A DNA stretch of 64,000 bases. Origin: Ignavibacteriota bacterium. GTDB lineage: Bacteria; Bacteroidota; Ignavibacteria; Kapaibacteriales; UBA2268. Both the position numbers and the translations under genes were made by a program. Location: the NCBI GenBank assembly GCA_019637995.1, contig JAHBUQ010000001.1, positions 620,001 to 684,000 on the forward strand, written 5' to 3'. Of the stretch, positions 28,214 through 36,394 are shown piece by piece; positions within the stretch are counted from its first letter, which is position 1; every line of letters begins with the position of its first letter. The notes below the pieces were generated by a model that ran no database searches, was not told the origin of the DNA, and saw nothing but the letters and a program-made list of their open reading frames with translations.

Positions 28214-29095
28214 ATGAAAATTGAAAAAGTTTTGGTTCTTGGTGCAGGTACGATGGGAAATGGTATTGCTCATACCTTTGCACAATCCGGCTACGATGTA
28301 GTGTTAAGTGATATTAGCGAGCCTGCTCTTGAAAAAGGATTGGCAACAATCCGCAAGAATATGGAAAGACAACTAAAAAAAGGTGCTATTTTGCAAGAAG
28401 CTATGGATCAAGCATTAGCGAAAATTCAGATTAGTACAGATTTAATAGTTGGAGCTGATGCTCAACTTGTTGTTGAAGCTGTATCTGAAAACAAAGATTT
28501 GAAGTTTAAAATTTTTAGAAATCTTGATGAAGTGATTAATTCTGAGGCTATTTTAGCAAGTAATACTTCTACAATTTCGATTACAGAAATTGCTGCACAG
28601 ACCCGCAGACCCGAAAAGGTGGTTGGCATGCACTTCATGAATCCTGTACCAATGATGAAACTTGTAGAGGTTATTAAAGGACTTTCAACTACTGGTGAAG
28701 TCTATGATGAAATTATTTCAACTTGCCAAAAATTAGGTAAGACACCTGTTACAGCAAATGATTATCCGGGATTTATATCCAACAGAATACTTCTGCCATT
28801 TATAAACGAAGCAATTTTTGCACTTATGGAAAACGTGGGAACTGTAGATGGTATTGATGAAGTGGCTAAGCTTGGATTTGCACATCCAATGGGACCGCTT
28901 TTTTTAGCAGATTTAATAGGACTTGATACTTGTCTTGCTATACTTGAAGTTCTTCATAATGACCTTGGTGATTCTAAATACAGACCTTGTCCATTGCTGA
29001 AGAAAGTCGTTGCTTCCGGCGCTTATGGTCGTAAAACCGGAAAAGGATTCTATGATTATTCAGGTGAAGCACCGGTTGCGGTCAATTTTCATTAA
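28214..29095 (+). CDS. hbd: 3-hydroxybutyryl-CoA dehydrogenase
   Basis: 293 residues. The Rossmann NAD-binding motif GAGTMG (10-15) opens the protein. SENKDLK and [12 protein letters not shown] follow, then the catalytic His in [15 protein letters not shown] and [11 protein letters not shown]. The C-terminal helical domain ends [11 protein letters not shown]. It oxidises or reduces (S)-3-hydroxyacyl-CoA with NAD(P), either in fatty acid or amino acid degradation or in butyrate-type metabolism. The direction cannot be told here. It is a single gene, 44 bp after the propeller protein, with a strong terminator. Confidence 0.92.
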   Translation: MKIEKVLVLGAGTMGNGIAHTFAQSGYDVVLSDISEPALEKGLATIRKNMERQLKKGAILQEAMDQALAKIQISTDLIVGADAQLVVEAVSENKDLKFKIFRNLDEVINSEAILASNTSTISITEIAAQTRRPEKVVGMHFMNPVPMMKLVEVIKGLSTTGEVYDEIISTCQKLGKTPVTANDYPGFISNRILLPFINEAIFALMENVGTVDGIDEVAKLGFAHPMGPLFLADLIGLDTCLAILEVLHNDLGDSKYRPCPLLKKVVASGAYGRKTGKGFYDYSGEAPVAVNFH

Positions 29096-29164
29096 ATCAT
29101 GGAAGTCTTCGTTATTAGATTACGTTTCATAGAATATCTAATCATTTTATATGATATACTACTA

Positions 29165-29202
29165 AAAAAAAAGAGTTGCTTAAATAAGCAACTCTTTTTT
29201 TA
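29165..29202. terminator. Bidirectional terminator after hbd
   Basis: A 10-bp core stem (29172-29181 with 29186-29195, AGAGTTGCTT/AAGCAACTCT) has a 4-nt loop. A-rich and T-rich flanks extend it, so it serves both hbd and the minus-strand gene ending at 29220. Confidence 0.88.
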
Positions 29203-29219
29203 AAAAGCATAGATAAAAA

Positions 29220-29963
29220 TTATTCAGCCTTGAAATCAGAGTCATTGATTTCAGGATTGAATTTCACTTCTGAAATTGCAATTTTTGTCTGAACTTCACT
29301 GTTCTGAGCAATCTCAATTCTCTTTGGAATAAATAATCCGTCAACTTTCTGGTATTCGTTAATCTTCATCTCAACGATAAAATCCTCACCATTTGCGTTA
29401 ACTTTAGATTTGGAGCAATAAATGAGATTAGTAATTGCATCGAAATAAAAATCAGTTTCGTTGTTTTCTTCATCAACTATTTTTACGACATTACATTTCT
29501 TCTCATCAATATCTTCTAAACCTGAATAAGATATTTTGTAATTTTTTTCTTTGTAATTCATCAAAGGAGAATCAAGAATGGTTTTCAGACCATCAAGCTG
29601 TCCTTTTACCTGAGCTACTGCCATGTCAGGCAGGGCTGTTTTAGTTGTGCTGCCCGGCTGTATAGCCCAGTATTTATCACCGTCAGTTCCGGCTTCAACA
29701 GTCATTCCCATAGATGCAATATTCTGAACCAAACGCATTTTATTTGGTTTTTTGAGCCAGAAGTCAATATTAATATCCATATTTTGAGATGGAACATTCA
29801 TATCTGCAGTTAGCGAGAAAGTTTTGATATTCTCAAATTTTTCTTTGCCACCGGTTGCTTTGATACTTTTTTCAATCAGATCTTCTGCTTTTTTTGCATC
29901 AGCAAATGTAAGAATATTCATTGCTAAGAATGCAGTTAGTAAAAAAATTATTTTTGAGTACAT
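29220..29963 (-). CDS. LolA-like exported protein (paralogue A)
   Basis: 247 residues with a signal peptide (cleavage near TFADA). The mature protein starts with DLIEKSIKATGGKEKFENIKTF and proceeds as short beta strands (DFWLKKPNKMRLV, YKISYSGLEDIDEKKCNVVKIV, then IAQNSEVQTKIAI). This resembles the LolA/outer-membrane lipoprotein-sorting half-barrel superfamily. The following gene on the same strand (27 bp upstream) has the same design. These proteins may carry lipid or lipoprotein in the periplasm, but no enzyme or transporter accompanies the pair. The function is not established. Confidence 0.65.
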   Translation of the reverse strand: MYSKIIFLLTAFLAMNILTFADAKKAEDLIEKSIKATGGKEKFENIKTFSLTADMNVPSQNMDINIDFWLKKPNKMRLVQNIASMGMTVEAGTDGDKYWAIQPGSTTKTALPDMAVAQVKGQLDGLKTILDSPLMNYKEKNYKISYSGLEDIDEKKCNVVKIVDEENNETDFYFDAITNLIYCSKSKVNANGEDFIVEMKINEYQKVDGLFIPKRIEIAQNSEVQTKIAISEVKFNPEINDSDFKAE

Positions 29964-29990
29964 TATAATAACTCCAATATATTAAAAAAA

Positions 29991-30731
29991 TTAATTTGGT
30001 TTTCCAAAATCAGATTCTGTAAGTCCGATGTTATAATTCACATTTTCAATTTTGAATTTTAATTCTCTGTCACCTGAATAAACTTCAATTTCAGTAGGGA
30101 ATTTAACACCATTAAAATCATTATATTTATCGTAATAAGCTTCAAAAAGAAGCGGTTCAAGATTCATTTCTTTCATTGTGAGGTATTTAACAAGTCTGAA
30201 ATCATTTTCAGCAAAGAAAAAATCATGATAAATGCCTTTTTTATCAATTAAAACAAATTTAAAGCAACCAATACCCGAAATTTTTTCGATGCCGGAATAA
30301 AACATCGAATCTCTGTCCTGCATTACAAAAATCTTTGGAAAAAATGCAAGTGATACGGATTCCATGTTGTGACGACTGATATCATCAATTGGGATAGTAG
30401 GCATACCCGGAAGTTTTGCCCAACCGGCATCATTACTTAGAGTAATATTAATCATAAAATTTCCTAAGTGTAGTCTGAGTCTATGTTTGTCAGGTTTTAG
30501 GAAAAAATAATTCAATTCGTTTAAATTACCGTTTTTTTCTATTATTTTGCCATTTACTCCAATATCAGAATATAAATTTAAAAATTCAACACCTCTGAAC
30601 TTTTTAGCTTTTTCAAAAATCTCGTCTGAATTAATATTGCTATCAGCCTGAGAGCAGAATGTGTTACTAAAAGACAAAATTCCAATCAGAATAATTGCAG
30701 ATAAAGAATAAATATTTAATTTAATTGCCAT
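29991..30731 (-). CDS. LolA-like exported protein (paralogue B)
   Basis: 246 residues with a signal peptide ending near NTFCSQ. Its pattern matches the downstream gene: YFFLKPDKHRLRLH (compare FWLKKPNKMRLV), SGIEKISGIGCFKFVLID (compare SGLEDIDEKKCNVVKIV), FNGVKFPTEIEVYSG (compare VDGLFIPKRIEIAQN), and a closing LTESDF (compare INDSDF). The two are therefore diverged tandem paralogues in one operon. Family membership is by pattern only; no function is claimed. Confidence 0.6.
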   Translation of the reverse strand: MAIKLNIYSLSAIILIGILSFSNTFCSQADSNINSDEIFEKAKKFRGVEFLNLYSDIGVNGKIIEKNGNLNELNYFFLKPDKHRLRLHLGNFMINITLSNDAGWAKLPGMPTIPIDDISRHNMESVSLAFFPKIFVMQDRDSMFYSGIEKISGIGCFKFVLIDKKGIYHDFFFAENDFRLVKYLTMKEMNLEPLLFEAYYDKYNDFNGVKFPTEIEVYSGDRELKFKIENVNYNIGLTESDFGKPN

Positions 30732-30780
30732 ATACTTATATAAACGAATTAATTGAAAAAATGTGACAAATTGAATACAT

Positions 30781-31614
30781 TTATTCTAATTTTTTTAAAA
30801 ATTCAGCAGCCTCACGCTTTGATAATCCCATGCTTACCAATTTTTCGACATCGGGAATATCATTTCCAATTAACTCCTTAATTGCTTTCATTTCAATACT
30901 GCTAAACATCTCGGAATTTAGTATATAATCTTCAAAGGCTTCCCATGCCATTGGAACGGCAGCCTTTACAATTTCAGCGATAGCATTACCATAAACCTGA
31001 ATTTCGTACTGAGCATGAGAATCAATTCTAAGTCTTAGGAAATGAAATAAGTTATGCAGGTCAATTTTCCAGTACCATTCAGTATAATTTGAAAGCGGCA
31101 GATTAATTCTTGCAATTTCTCTTGCAAGTCCTAATTCAAGCATTTCAGAATATTCTGAAAATGACTGAGAATTTCGGTTATTCAGAATCTCTAAAATTCT
31201 TGAAGTTGATTCTTCAGGGAGACTTTCATCGGCGCGTCCTTGTTTGTTGATTGTGCTTTGAGTCCTGATTTCTGAAATCTCCGGCACATAGAATTCATCT
31301 TTCATTTCGCTGTATCTTCCACTATATTCATTTACATTTGCTGTGCGATGTCGAATCCACTGACGTGCAATAAATATTGGAAGTTTGACATGGAATTTAA
31401 ATTCCACCATCTCGAATGGAGATGTGTGTTTGTGGCGCATTAAGTATCTAATTAATCCCCGGTCTTCATTGACAGATTTTGTTCCCTTACCGTAGGAAAC
31501 TCTCGCAGACTGGACTATTGCGGCATCATCGCCCATAACATCTATCAATCTTACAAAGCCTTTGTCAAGGCATTTTATTTCTTTTTCGATATATTCTTTG
31601 ACATTAATATTCAT
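30781..31614 (-). CDS. thyX: Flavin-dependent thymidylate synthase
   Basis: 277 residues. The ThyX signature RHR-x7-S is intact in RHRTANVNEYSGRYS, with QWIRHR before it. ThyX makes dTMP from dUMP using FAD, NADPH and methylenetetrahydrofolate, replacing ThyA. The C-terminal part (LRIDSHAQYEIQVYG) carries the Arg/His region that binds dUMP. It lies 3 bp after a small membrane-protein gene on the same strand. No thyA or folA is visible in the window. Confidence 0.95.
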   Translation of the reverse strand: MNINVKEYIEKEIKCLDKGFVRLIDVMGDDAAIVQSARVSYGKGTKSVNEDRGLIRYLMRHKHTSPFEMVEFKFHVKLPIFIARQWIRHRTANVNEYSGRYSEMKDEFYVPEISEIRTQSTINKQGRADESLPEESTSRILEILNNRNSQSFSEYSEMLELGLAREIARINLPLSNYTEWYWKIDLHNLFHFLRLRIDSHAQYEIQVYGNAIAEIVKAAVPMAWEAFEDYILNSEMFSSIEMKAIKELIGNDIPDVEKLVSMGLSKREAAEFLKKLE

Positions 31615-31617
31615 AAA

Positions 31618-31899
31618 TTATAAATTCTTTGCTTTTATGAAAAAAAAGTAGAAAAAAATTATTTCAGGAATTAATAGTAGAACAAGCGACAATGTGTCAG
31701 ACGAAAAATATATACTGTTCCATGAATCAGGATAGATAAGCCGCGCTAAGGTGCCGGTAAGTGCCCATCCGATAGCAAAAAAAAGTCCTATCATAAGTAT
31801 CGCCATAAAGCCCTCTTTCAGACTCACATTTTGCCAGCTTTTTGTAAAAGCGTACAATGCGCCGGCTATATGAAGATAAAAAATTAGTATTTCAATCAT
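31618..31899 (-). CDS. Small membrane protein of unknown function
   Basis: 93 residues with about three hydrophobic segments (1-18, 32-52 and 70-89) separated by short polar loops. No motif I recognise. It begins the unit that continues into thyX 3 bp later, so the two are probably co-transcribed, but a functional link to thymidylate synthesis is not evident. Close spacing and good codon structure favour a real gene. Confidence 0.6.
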   Translation of the reverse strand: MIEILIFYLHIAGALYAFTKSWQNVSLKEGFMAILMIGLFFAIGWALTGTLARLIYPDSWNSIYFSSDTLSLVLLLIPEIIFFYFFFIKAKNL

Positions 31900-31928
31900 T
31901 ATATTCTATTATTCAAAATAATATTTTT

Positions 31929-31936
31929 TACTTTTG
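31929..31936 (+). promoter_or_regulatory. Probable -7 promoter element of cutA
   Basis: TACTTTTG, identical to the element before tRNA-Thr and tRNA-Cys, lies 52 nt before the cutA ATG. The -33 region is not well conserved. Confidence 0.5.
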
Positions 31937-31988
31937 AAAGTTTATAACTTACAAATATAAATATTTTTCGATAAATAATAAGACATTT

Positions 31989-32333
31989 ATGAAGAATGAA
32001 TCAAATGATTACAAAATTGTCTATGTTACAACAAGTTCGATAGACAGTGCTTCACATATATCAAAAATTTTGGTAAATGAAAATCTAGCAGCGTGCTGCA
32101 CTGTTTTACCCAATGCTATATCTTATTTCCAGTGGGACAATTCAATTAATGAAAGGCACGAATGTTTGATTATGATTAAAACAACAAATGCTCGTCTTCA
32201 ATTTTTGATGAACAGGGTAAAAGAGCTTCATCATGATGAAGTTCCTGAGATTATAGCTGTTGAAATTCAGGATGGATTTAAGCCTTATCTTGACTGGATT
32301 AGTGATACACTGCCTTCTTCATTCAATAATTAA
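31989..32333 (+). CDS. cutA: CutA family protein
   Basis: 114 residues, the normal size of CutA, a trimeric ferredoxin-like protein resembling PII. Family pattern: VYVTTSSIDSA, then NLAACCTVLP (metal-binding Cys pair), YFQWDNSI, ECLIMIKT, and HHDEVPEIIAV with ending YLDWI. It was linked to divalent cation tolerance in E. coli, but its true role is unclear. It is followed by radC after 14 bp in a two-gene unit. Confidence 0.93.
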   Translation: MKNESNDYKIVYVTTSSIDSASHISKILVNENLAACCTVLPNAISYFQWDNSINERHECLIMIKTTNARLQFLMNRVKELHHDEVPEIIAVEIQDGFKPYLDWISDTLPSSFNN

Positions 32334-32347
32334 ATGCAGGATAAATA

Positions 32348-33022
32348 ATGCCCATCAAACATTGGCAGGAAGATGACAGACCACGTGAAAGACTGATAAA
32401 ATTCGGAGCAAAATCTCTTTCGGACTCAGAACTGATTGCGATTCTTATTGGTTTCGGCAAAGCAGGAAAAACTGCAATTGATATTGCCCGTGAGCTTGTT
32501 GAGAACTTTGGCAGTATTACAGAGCTCGCCAAAAGTGATGTGGCACAGCTCAAGAAGTTTGAGGGAATAGGTGTAGCAAAAGCCGTAAGCATTGCCGCTG
32601 CTTTTGAGATTTCAAGACGTGTTGTAGTGAATCCATTCAATTCAAAGAAAAAGCTTCAAAATTCAGATGATATCGCCGAGTATTATTTCCCGAGACTAAG
32701 GGATTTGAGAATTGAAATATTCAGAATTCTGCTGTTGAATTCAAGCAATCAAATAATTAAGGAGGCAATTATCACTGAAGGCATTTTAAATCAGACTCTT
32801 GTGCATCCCCGTGAAGTTTTCAGACCTGCAATAATTGAATCAGCTGCTTCTATTGTGCTAATTCACAATCATCCTTCAGGCAATCCCGAACCTTCAGTTG
32901 AAGATAAAAGAATTACTGACAGACTTGTTGAAACAGGAAATGTAATCGGCATTAAAGTCCTTGACCATCTCATATTTGGAAGTAATGATTATTACAGCTT
33001 TAAAAATGCAGGTTTGATTTAA
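32348..33022 (+). CDS. radC: RadC-family JAMM/MPN protein
   Basis: 224 residues. The N-terminal helix-hairpin-helix-like part (LSDSELIAILIGFG, FEGIGVAKAVSIAAAFE) precedes the MPN domain. The metal-binding JAMM motif is intact (LIHNHPSGNPEPSVED). RadC proteins are widespread; a role in DNA repair was withdrawn for the E. coli gene, so function is uncertain. No mobile-element genes adjoin it, so it looks like the chromosomal copy. Confidence 0.93.
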   Translation: MPIKHWQEDDRPRERLIKFGAKSLSDSELIAILIGFGKAGKTAIDIARELVENFGSITELAKSDVAQLKKFEGIGVAKAVSIAAAFEISRRVVVNPFNSKKKLQNSDDIAEYYFPRLRDLRIEIFRILLLNSSNQIIKEAIITEGILNQTLVHPREVFRPAIIESAASIVLIHNHPSGNPEPSVEDKRITDRLVETGNVIGIKVLDHLIFGSNDYYSFKNAGLI

Positions 33023-33030
33023 TTGTAAAA

Positions 33031-33086
33031 AAACCGAATAAATCAAAGTGCAGATTGGTAATCCTTTGCTTGAATTTATTCGGTTT
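33031..33086. terminator. Bidirectional terminator between radC and the T9SS protein gene
   Basis: A perfect 13-bp stem (33031-33043 with 33074-33086, AAACCGAATAAAT/ATTTATTCGGTTT) encloses 30 nt that contain a smaller CAAAG/CTTTG pairing. It lies 8 bp after radC and 34 bp from the converging gene. Confidence 0.7.
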
Positions 33087-33120
33087 AGTATCTAATTATT
33101 TCAGCTGAATTTATAAGAAA

Positions 33121-35148
33121 TTATTGCTTAATTATGCTTTTAATATATTTAACTTTTGAGCCTTCCAAAATAACATAATAAGCACCTGCTGCAAAACCGC
33201 TTATGTCAATATTGTTATTATGCTGTCCTGCATTCAATGTCCCTAATGAGCTGTTGTATAAAGTGCTTCCGTCCAATGATACTATTCTCAATCCTACTTT
33301 ATCCTGAGTTTCAAGAGTAAAACTTATATTTACAGCATCAATTGCAGGATTTGGCAAAAGAGTTAAGTTTGGACTATTAAATTCAGAATCCTTAACTGAT
33401 GCCGGGTTTTTTGTTGTGAATGTCCAAGGCTCAGCCCAGTCAGATGTATCTGAAAAGTCTCTGTCTGCTCTTACTGACCAAAAATAAGTTGTATTCGGCT
33501 GAAGAATATTTTCAGCTTCAAAGAATTTATCTTCTCCAACATAAAGCTCAAGACTCTCCATATCGTTCCAAACCTTAAACTGGAAAATTACTCCAACTTC
33601 ATCTGATTCCCATACAAATGTTAAAGATTCATACTCTAAATCAACGGCACCATTTTCAGGTGAGAGTAATGTCGGAGTTTCAGGTGTTTCTGTGTTGGAA
33701 ATAAAATCAAACGATAATACCTCAGACCATGGGCTTGTTAGTTCACCACTTACTGCTTTTACTCTTGCATAATAGGTAAAAGTAGGAAGGTTATAATCAA
33801 TTTCAAGCGATGTCTGATTTCCAACTTCAACTTCTTCAATGGTTTCCGGATTTGAGAAAGTCGGTTCGATTGATAACTCAACTACATATTCAATATTATC
33901 GCTTGTACCTTCAGGCATAATTTGAGATTGGCTCCATTCCAAAACTACTGGTAGTTCAGTTAACTCAGCACCATTTTCAGGGCTTGTAAATTCAGGAGTA
34001 GTCAGGTAGTTATCTTGTTCTGTCAATTGAACACTTACAATTTCAGACCAGCCGCTTTGTAAATCACCCGATTTGGCATTGACACGCATATAAAGATAAA
34101 TTGAATTAATATTTTCATTAAATACAAAACTTGTGCCTGTTGCTACTTCATAATTAAATATCAAATTCTCCGCTGTAAAGTTGGGGTCAGTGGTAACCTG
34201 CAAGTCATAGGAAATATTCTGCAGTATTTCATTCCTTATTGAACCTGATTTAATTAATTCAGATTCAGTCCACTCAATTGTTAGAGGAAGTTCCAACCCT
34301 TCACTGTTATTTATTGGCTTTGTAATTGACGGAATAGTTAAATAGTCCTGAACTTCAGGCATTTCGTCAAGTATCCAAATATTTTTTGTATTTGTGGTGT
34401 TTATTACAGTTCCAAACATAATTTGAGAACTTTTTACATAAGAAATGTTCAAAAGACCAAATTTATATTGATCATTCATCCATAGATAATTAGTAGTCTC
34501 GGTTATGTTTATAATTTGAGGTGCTCCTGAAACACTAGGAGGAATTGTATCATAGATAGTTTGGTCAATTCTAACTCTTAATACATTCTGGAAAGTTCCA
34601 TCCGGTAAAATCAAAGTACCGTAAGAGTCTACATAAGCCTTCGACATTCCACCTCTGTTCACTGTAACATCTATTCCGTCAGCATTTGTTTTGATTTGAC
34701 CTGAAAATAAATCGTTGAAATCACTTTGAAATGCAAAGGGTAATGAGTAATATATTTCAGTATTATTGAGAACCTCTTGACCTGATTCAAATCCCACTCC
34801 TAATCTCTCGATTCTGTTTGAATTCGTTTTGAAATAAGTATCTCCACCTTCACTTCTTAAAGCATAGTCAGCTTCCTGAAAAAACTCAGATTTAATTCCT
34901 GACGGAGCTGAAATAATTGAATTATAACTCCTTGCCTCATCACCCGGTAATATCAATATTTTACTGAAATCCCAAACTTTTGAAGCCCCACTTTCACCTT
35001 CTGTTATTCCGGTTGTATCACAATCTATAATTGTATATTTTTCACCAACCTGTGGGATGCTGTTTGATGTCAAATCAGGTTGCCCTTTCAACACTGCCAA
35101 AAAAGAAAAAAATATCAGCAAGTAAATTGCTTTTTTCATTCCAATCAC
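33121..35148 (-). CDS. T9SS-exported protein with fibronectin-like repeats
   Basis: 675 residues. The signal peptide spans about 1-22 (MIGMKKAIYLLIFFSFLAVLKG). The N-terminal 265 residues are unassigned. Three fibronectin-III-like repeats follow, each opening with a similar phrase (TKPINNSEGLELPLTIEW; TSPENGAELTELPVVLEW; LSPENGAVDLEYESLTFVW) and containing a Y-RV-A or FWSVRA strand. A type-A T9SS sorting domain closes the protein (LLPNPAIDAV, IVSLDGSTLY, AAGAYYVIL). It is a single gene, probably a surface or adhesion protein. Confidence 0.83.
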   Translation of the reverse strand: MIGMKKAIYLLIFFSFLAVLKGQPDLTSNSIPQVGEKYTIIDCDTTGITEGESGASKVWDFSKILILPGDEARSYNSIISAPSGIKSEFFQEADYALRSEGGDTYFKTNSNRIERLGVGFESGQEVLNNTEIYYSLPFAFQSDFNDLFSGQIKTNADGIDVTVNRGGMSKAYVDSYGTLILPDGTFQNVLRVRIDQTIYDTIPPSVSGAPQIINITETTNYLWMNDQYKFGLLNISYVKSSQIMFGTVINTTNTKNIWILDEMPEVQDYLTIPSITKPINNSEGLELPLTIEWTESELIKSGSIRNEILQNISYDLQVTTDPNFTAENLIFNYEVATGTSFVFNENINSIYLYMRVNAKSGDLQSGWSEIVSVQLTEQDNYLTTPEFTSPENGAELTELPVVLEWSQSQIMPEGTSDNIEYVVELSIEPTFSNPETIEEVEVGNQTSLEIDYNLPTFTYYARVKAVSGELTSPWSEVLSFDFISNTETPETPTLLSPENGAVDLEYESLTFVWESDEVGVIFQFKVWNDMESLELYVGEDKFFEAENILQPNTTYFWSVRADRDFSDTSDWAEPWTFTTKNPASVKDSEFNSPNLTLLPNPAIDAVNISFTLETQDKVGLRIVSLDGSTLYNSSLGTLNAGQHNNNIDISGFAAGAYYVILEGSKVKYIKSIIKQ

Positions 35149-35324
35149 CTAAAAAGAAAATGTAACATAAAAAAAATAATAGACAAATATTTTAGTAAGA
35201 TATTGTTAAAATTATCATGAGGAGGCACTAATTGCTAATGTTGCAGCCATAATCAAAAAATTAAAAATTATAATTATTTTGATAAAAGTAAACACTAAAT
35301 GGGTAAAAATTGAAAAAAAAGTGT

Positions 35325-35332
35325 TAATTTTG
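35325..35332 (+). promoter_or_regulatory. Possible -7 promoter element of the glycosyltransferase gene
   Basis: TAATTTTG matches TAnnTTTG. It lies 30 nt before the TTG start at 35362, consistent with a very short leader. No good -33 element is seen at the right distance. Confidence 0.45.
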
Positions 35333-35361
35333 TATTTTGTTAGTTTCACAATCGGTGATTT

Positions 35362-36201
35362 TTGCATTACATCAATCCCAAAAATAAAATTATTACAGAA
35401 AATCAATCATTGAATAATTTGAGTCAGTCATTAGTAATTAAAAAGCGAATAAACAGTAATATTCCTTCTTTTAGCATAATCGTTCCTGTATATCAGGAAG
35501 AGAAGCTGATTGAATCACACCTCAAATTATTTTCTTTAGATTTGAGAAAAAAGTATAATTTTGATTTAATCGTTAGCGATGGCGGAAGTACAGACGATAC
35601 AGTTAAAATTGCTAGTGAGCTGGCTGATATTGTTGTCGTTCATAATTCACCTGAAAGGCAAACTATTGCTGCAGGAAGAAATCGTGGTGCCGATTGCTCA
35701 AAAGCAGATATACTTGTATTTTTGAACGTTGATTCTATACCTGAAAATATTGATAAATTCATTCAAATAATTATTGATTTCTCTGATAAAGAAGGTAAAT
35801 TCAAAAATATTGGTGGTATAGCTTGCAATGTAGGCGGATTTCCAGATGAAGTTCTACTCAAAGACAAAATATTCTATTTTTTGCATAATAATTATGTTCA
35901 TCTCTTGAATTTATTAGGTCTGGGAATGGGTAGGGGAGAATGTCAAATAGTAAGACGAAGCACGTTCGAAAAGGTCGGTGGATATAATGATTCAATCGTC
36001 GCCGGTGAAGATTTCGACTTATACAGACGCATTTCAAAAGTATCGAAAATTAAATTTCTGAGAGAATTGCTTATACTTGAGTCGCCAAGAAGATTCCGAA
36101 AATATGGCTATATCAGGACAATCCTTTTTTGGCTAATGAATTCATTATCTGTATGGTGGTTTGGAAAATCTGTATCAAAAGAATGGGAAGCAGTAAGATA
36201 G
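35362..36201 (+). CDS. Family-2 glycosyltransferase
   Basis: 279 residues from a TTG at 35362. There is no in-frame ATG before the catalytic domain, and another TTG near 35410 is also possible. The GT-A domain begins near residue 37: FSIIVPVYQEE, VSDGGSTDDT, AGRNRGAD, FLNVDS (DxD-type site) and AGEDFDLYRR. The C-terminus has a short hydrophobic patch (TILFWLMNSLSVWWF) that may attach to the membrane. The pattern resembles transferases acting on lipid-linked sugars. It is a single gene ending 66 bp before tRNA-Cys. Confidence 0.82.
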   Translation: MHYINPKNKIITENQSLNNLSQSLVIKKRINSNIPSFSIIVPVYQEEKLIESHLKLFSLDLRKKYNFDLIVSDGGSTDDTVKIASELADIVVVHNSPERQTIAAGRNRGADCSKADILVFLNVDSIPENIDKFIQIIIDFSDKEGKFKNIGGIACNVGGFPDEVLLKDKIFYFLHNNYVHLLNLLGLGMGRGECQIVRRSTFEKVGGYNDSIVAGEDFDLYRRISKVSKIKFLRELLILESPRRFRKYGYIRTILFWLMNSLSVWWFGKSVSKEWEAVR

Positions 36202-36250
36202 TTTTTCTCAATTATTTTAGAAATAATTTTATTATCTCAAATATTTTTAT

Positions 36251-36258
36251 TACTTTTG
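36251..36258 (+). promoter_or_regulatory. -7 promoter element of tRNA-Cys
   Basis: TACTTTTG, the same sequence as before tRNA-Thr, lies 9 nt before the tRNA. The -33 position is T-rich but lacks a clear TTTG. Confidence 0.6.
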
Positions 36259-36267
36259 TAGTTCTAT

Positions 36268-36338
36268 GGTGACGTGGCCGAGTGGTTAGGCAGCGGTCTG
36301 CAAAACCGTGTACGGAGGTTCGACTCCTCTCGTCACCT
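36268..36338 (+). tRNA. tRNA-Cys (anticodon GCA)
   Basis: 71 nt. The acceptor stem GGTGACG pairs with CGTCACC and the discriminator is T, as expected for tRNA-Cys. The anticodon loop CTGCAAA contains GCA. The T-arm is GGAGGTTCGACTCC. CCA is not encoded. A stem-loop terminator follows 3 nt later. Confidence 0.96.
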
Positions 36339-36341
36339 CAT

Positions 36342-36380
36342 AAATCCCTTGTAAAATTTTATTACAAGGGATTTTTTTTT
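36342..36380 (+). terminator. Rho-independent terminator after tRNA-Cys
   Basis: A perfect 13-bp stem (36342-36354 with 36362-36374, AAATCCCTTGTAA/TTACAAGGGATTT) with a 7-nt loop runs into nine T. It also lies just beyond the stop of the converging VIT-domain gene. Confidence 0.9.
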
Positions 36381-36394
36381 GTTTATTAAAGCTA

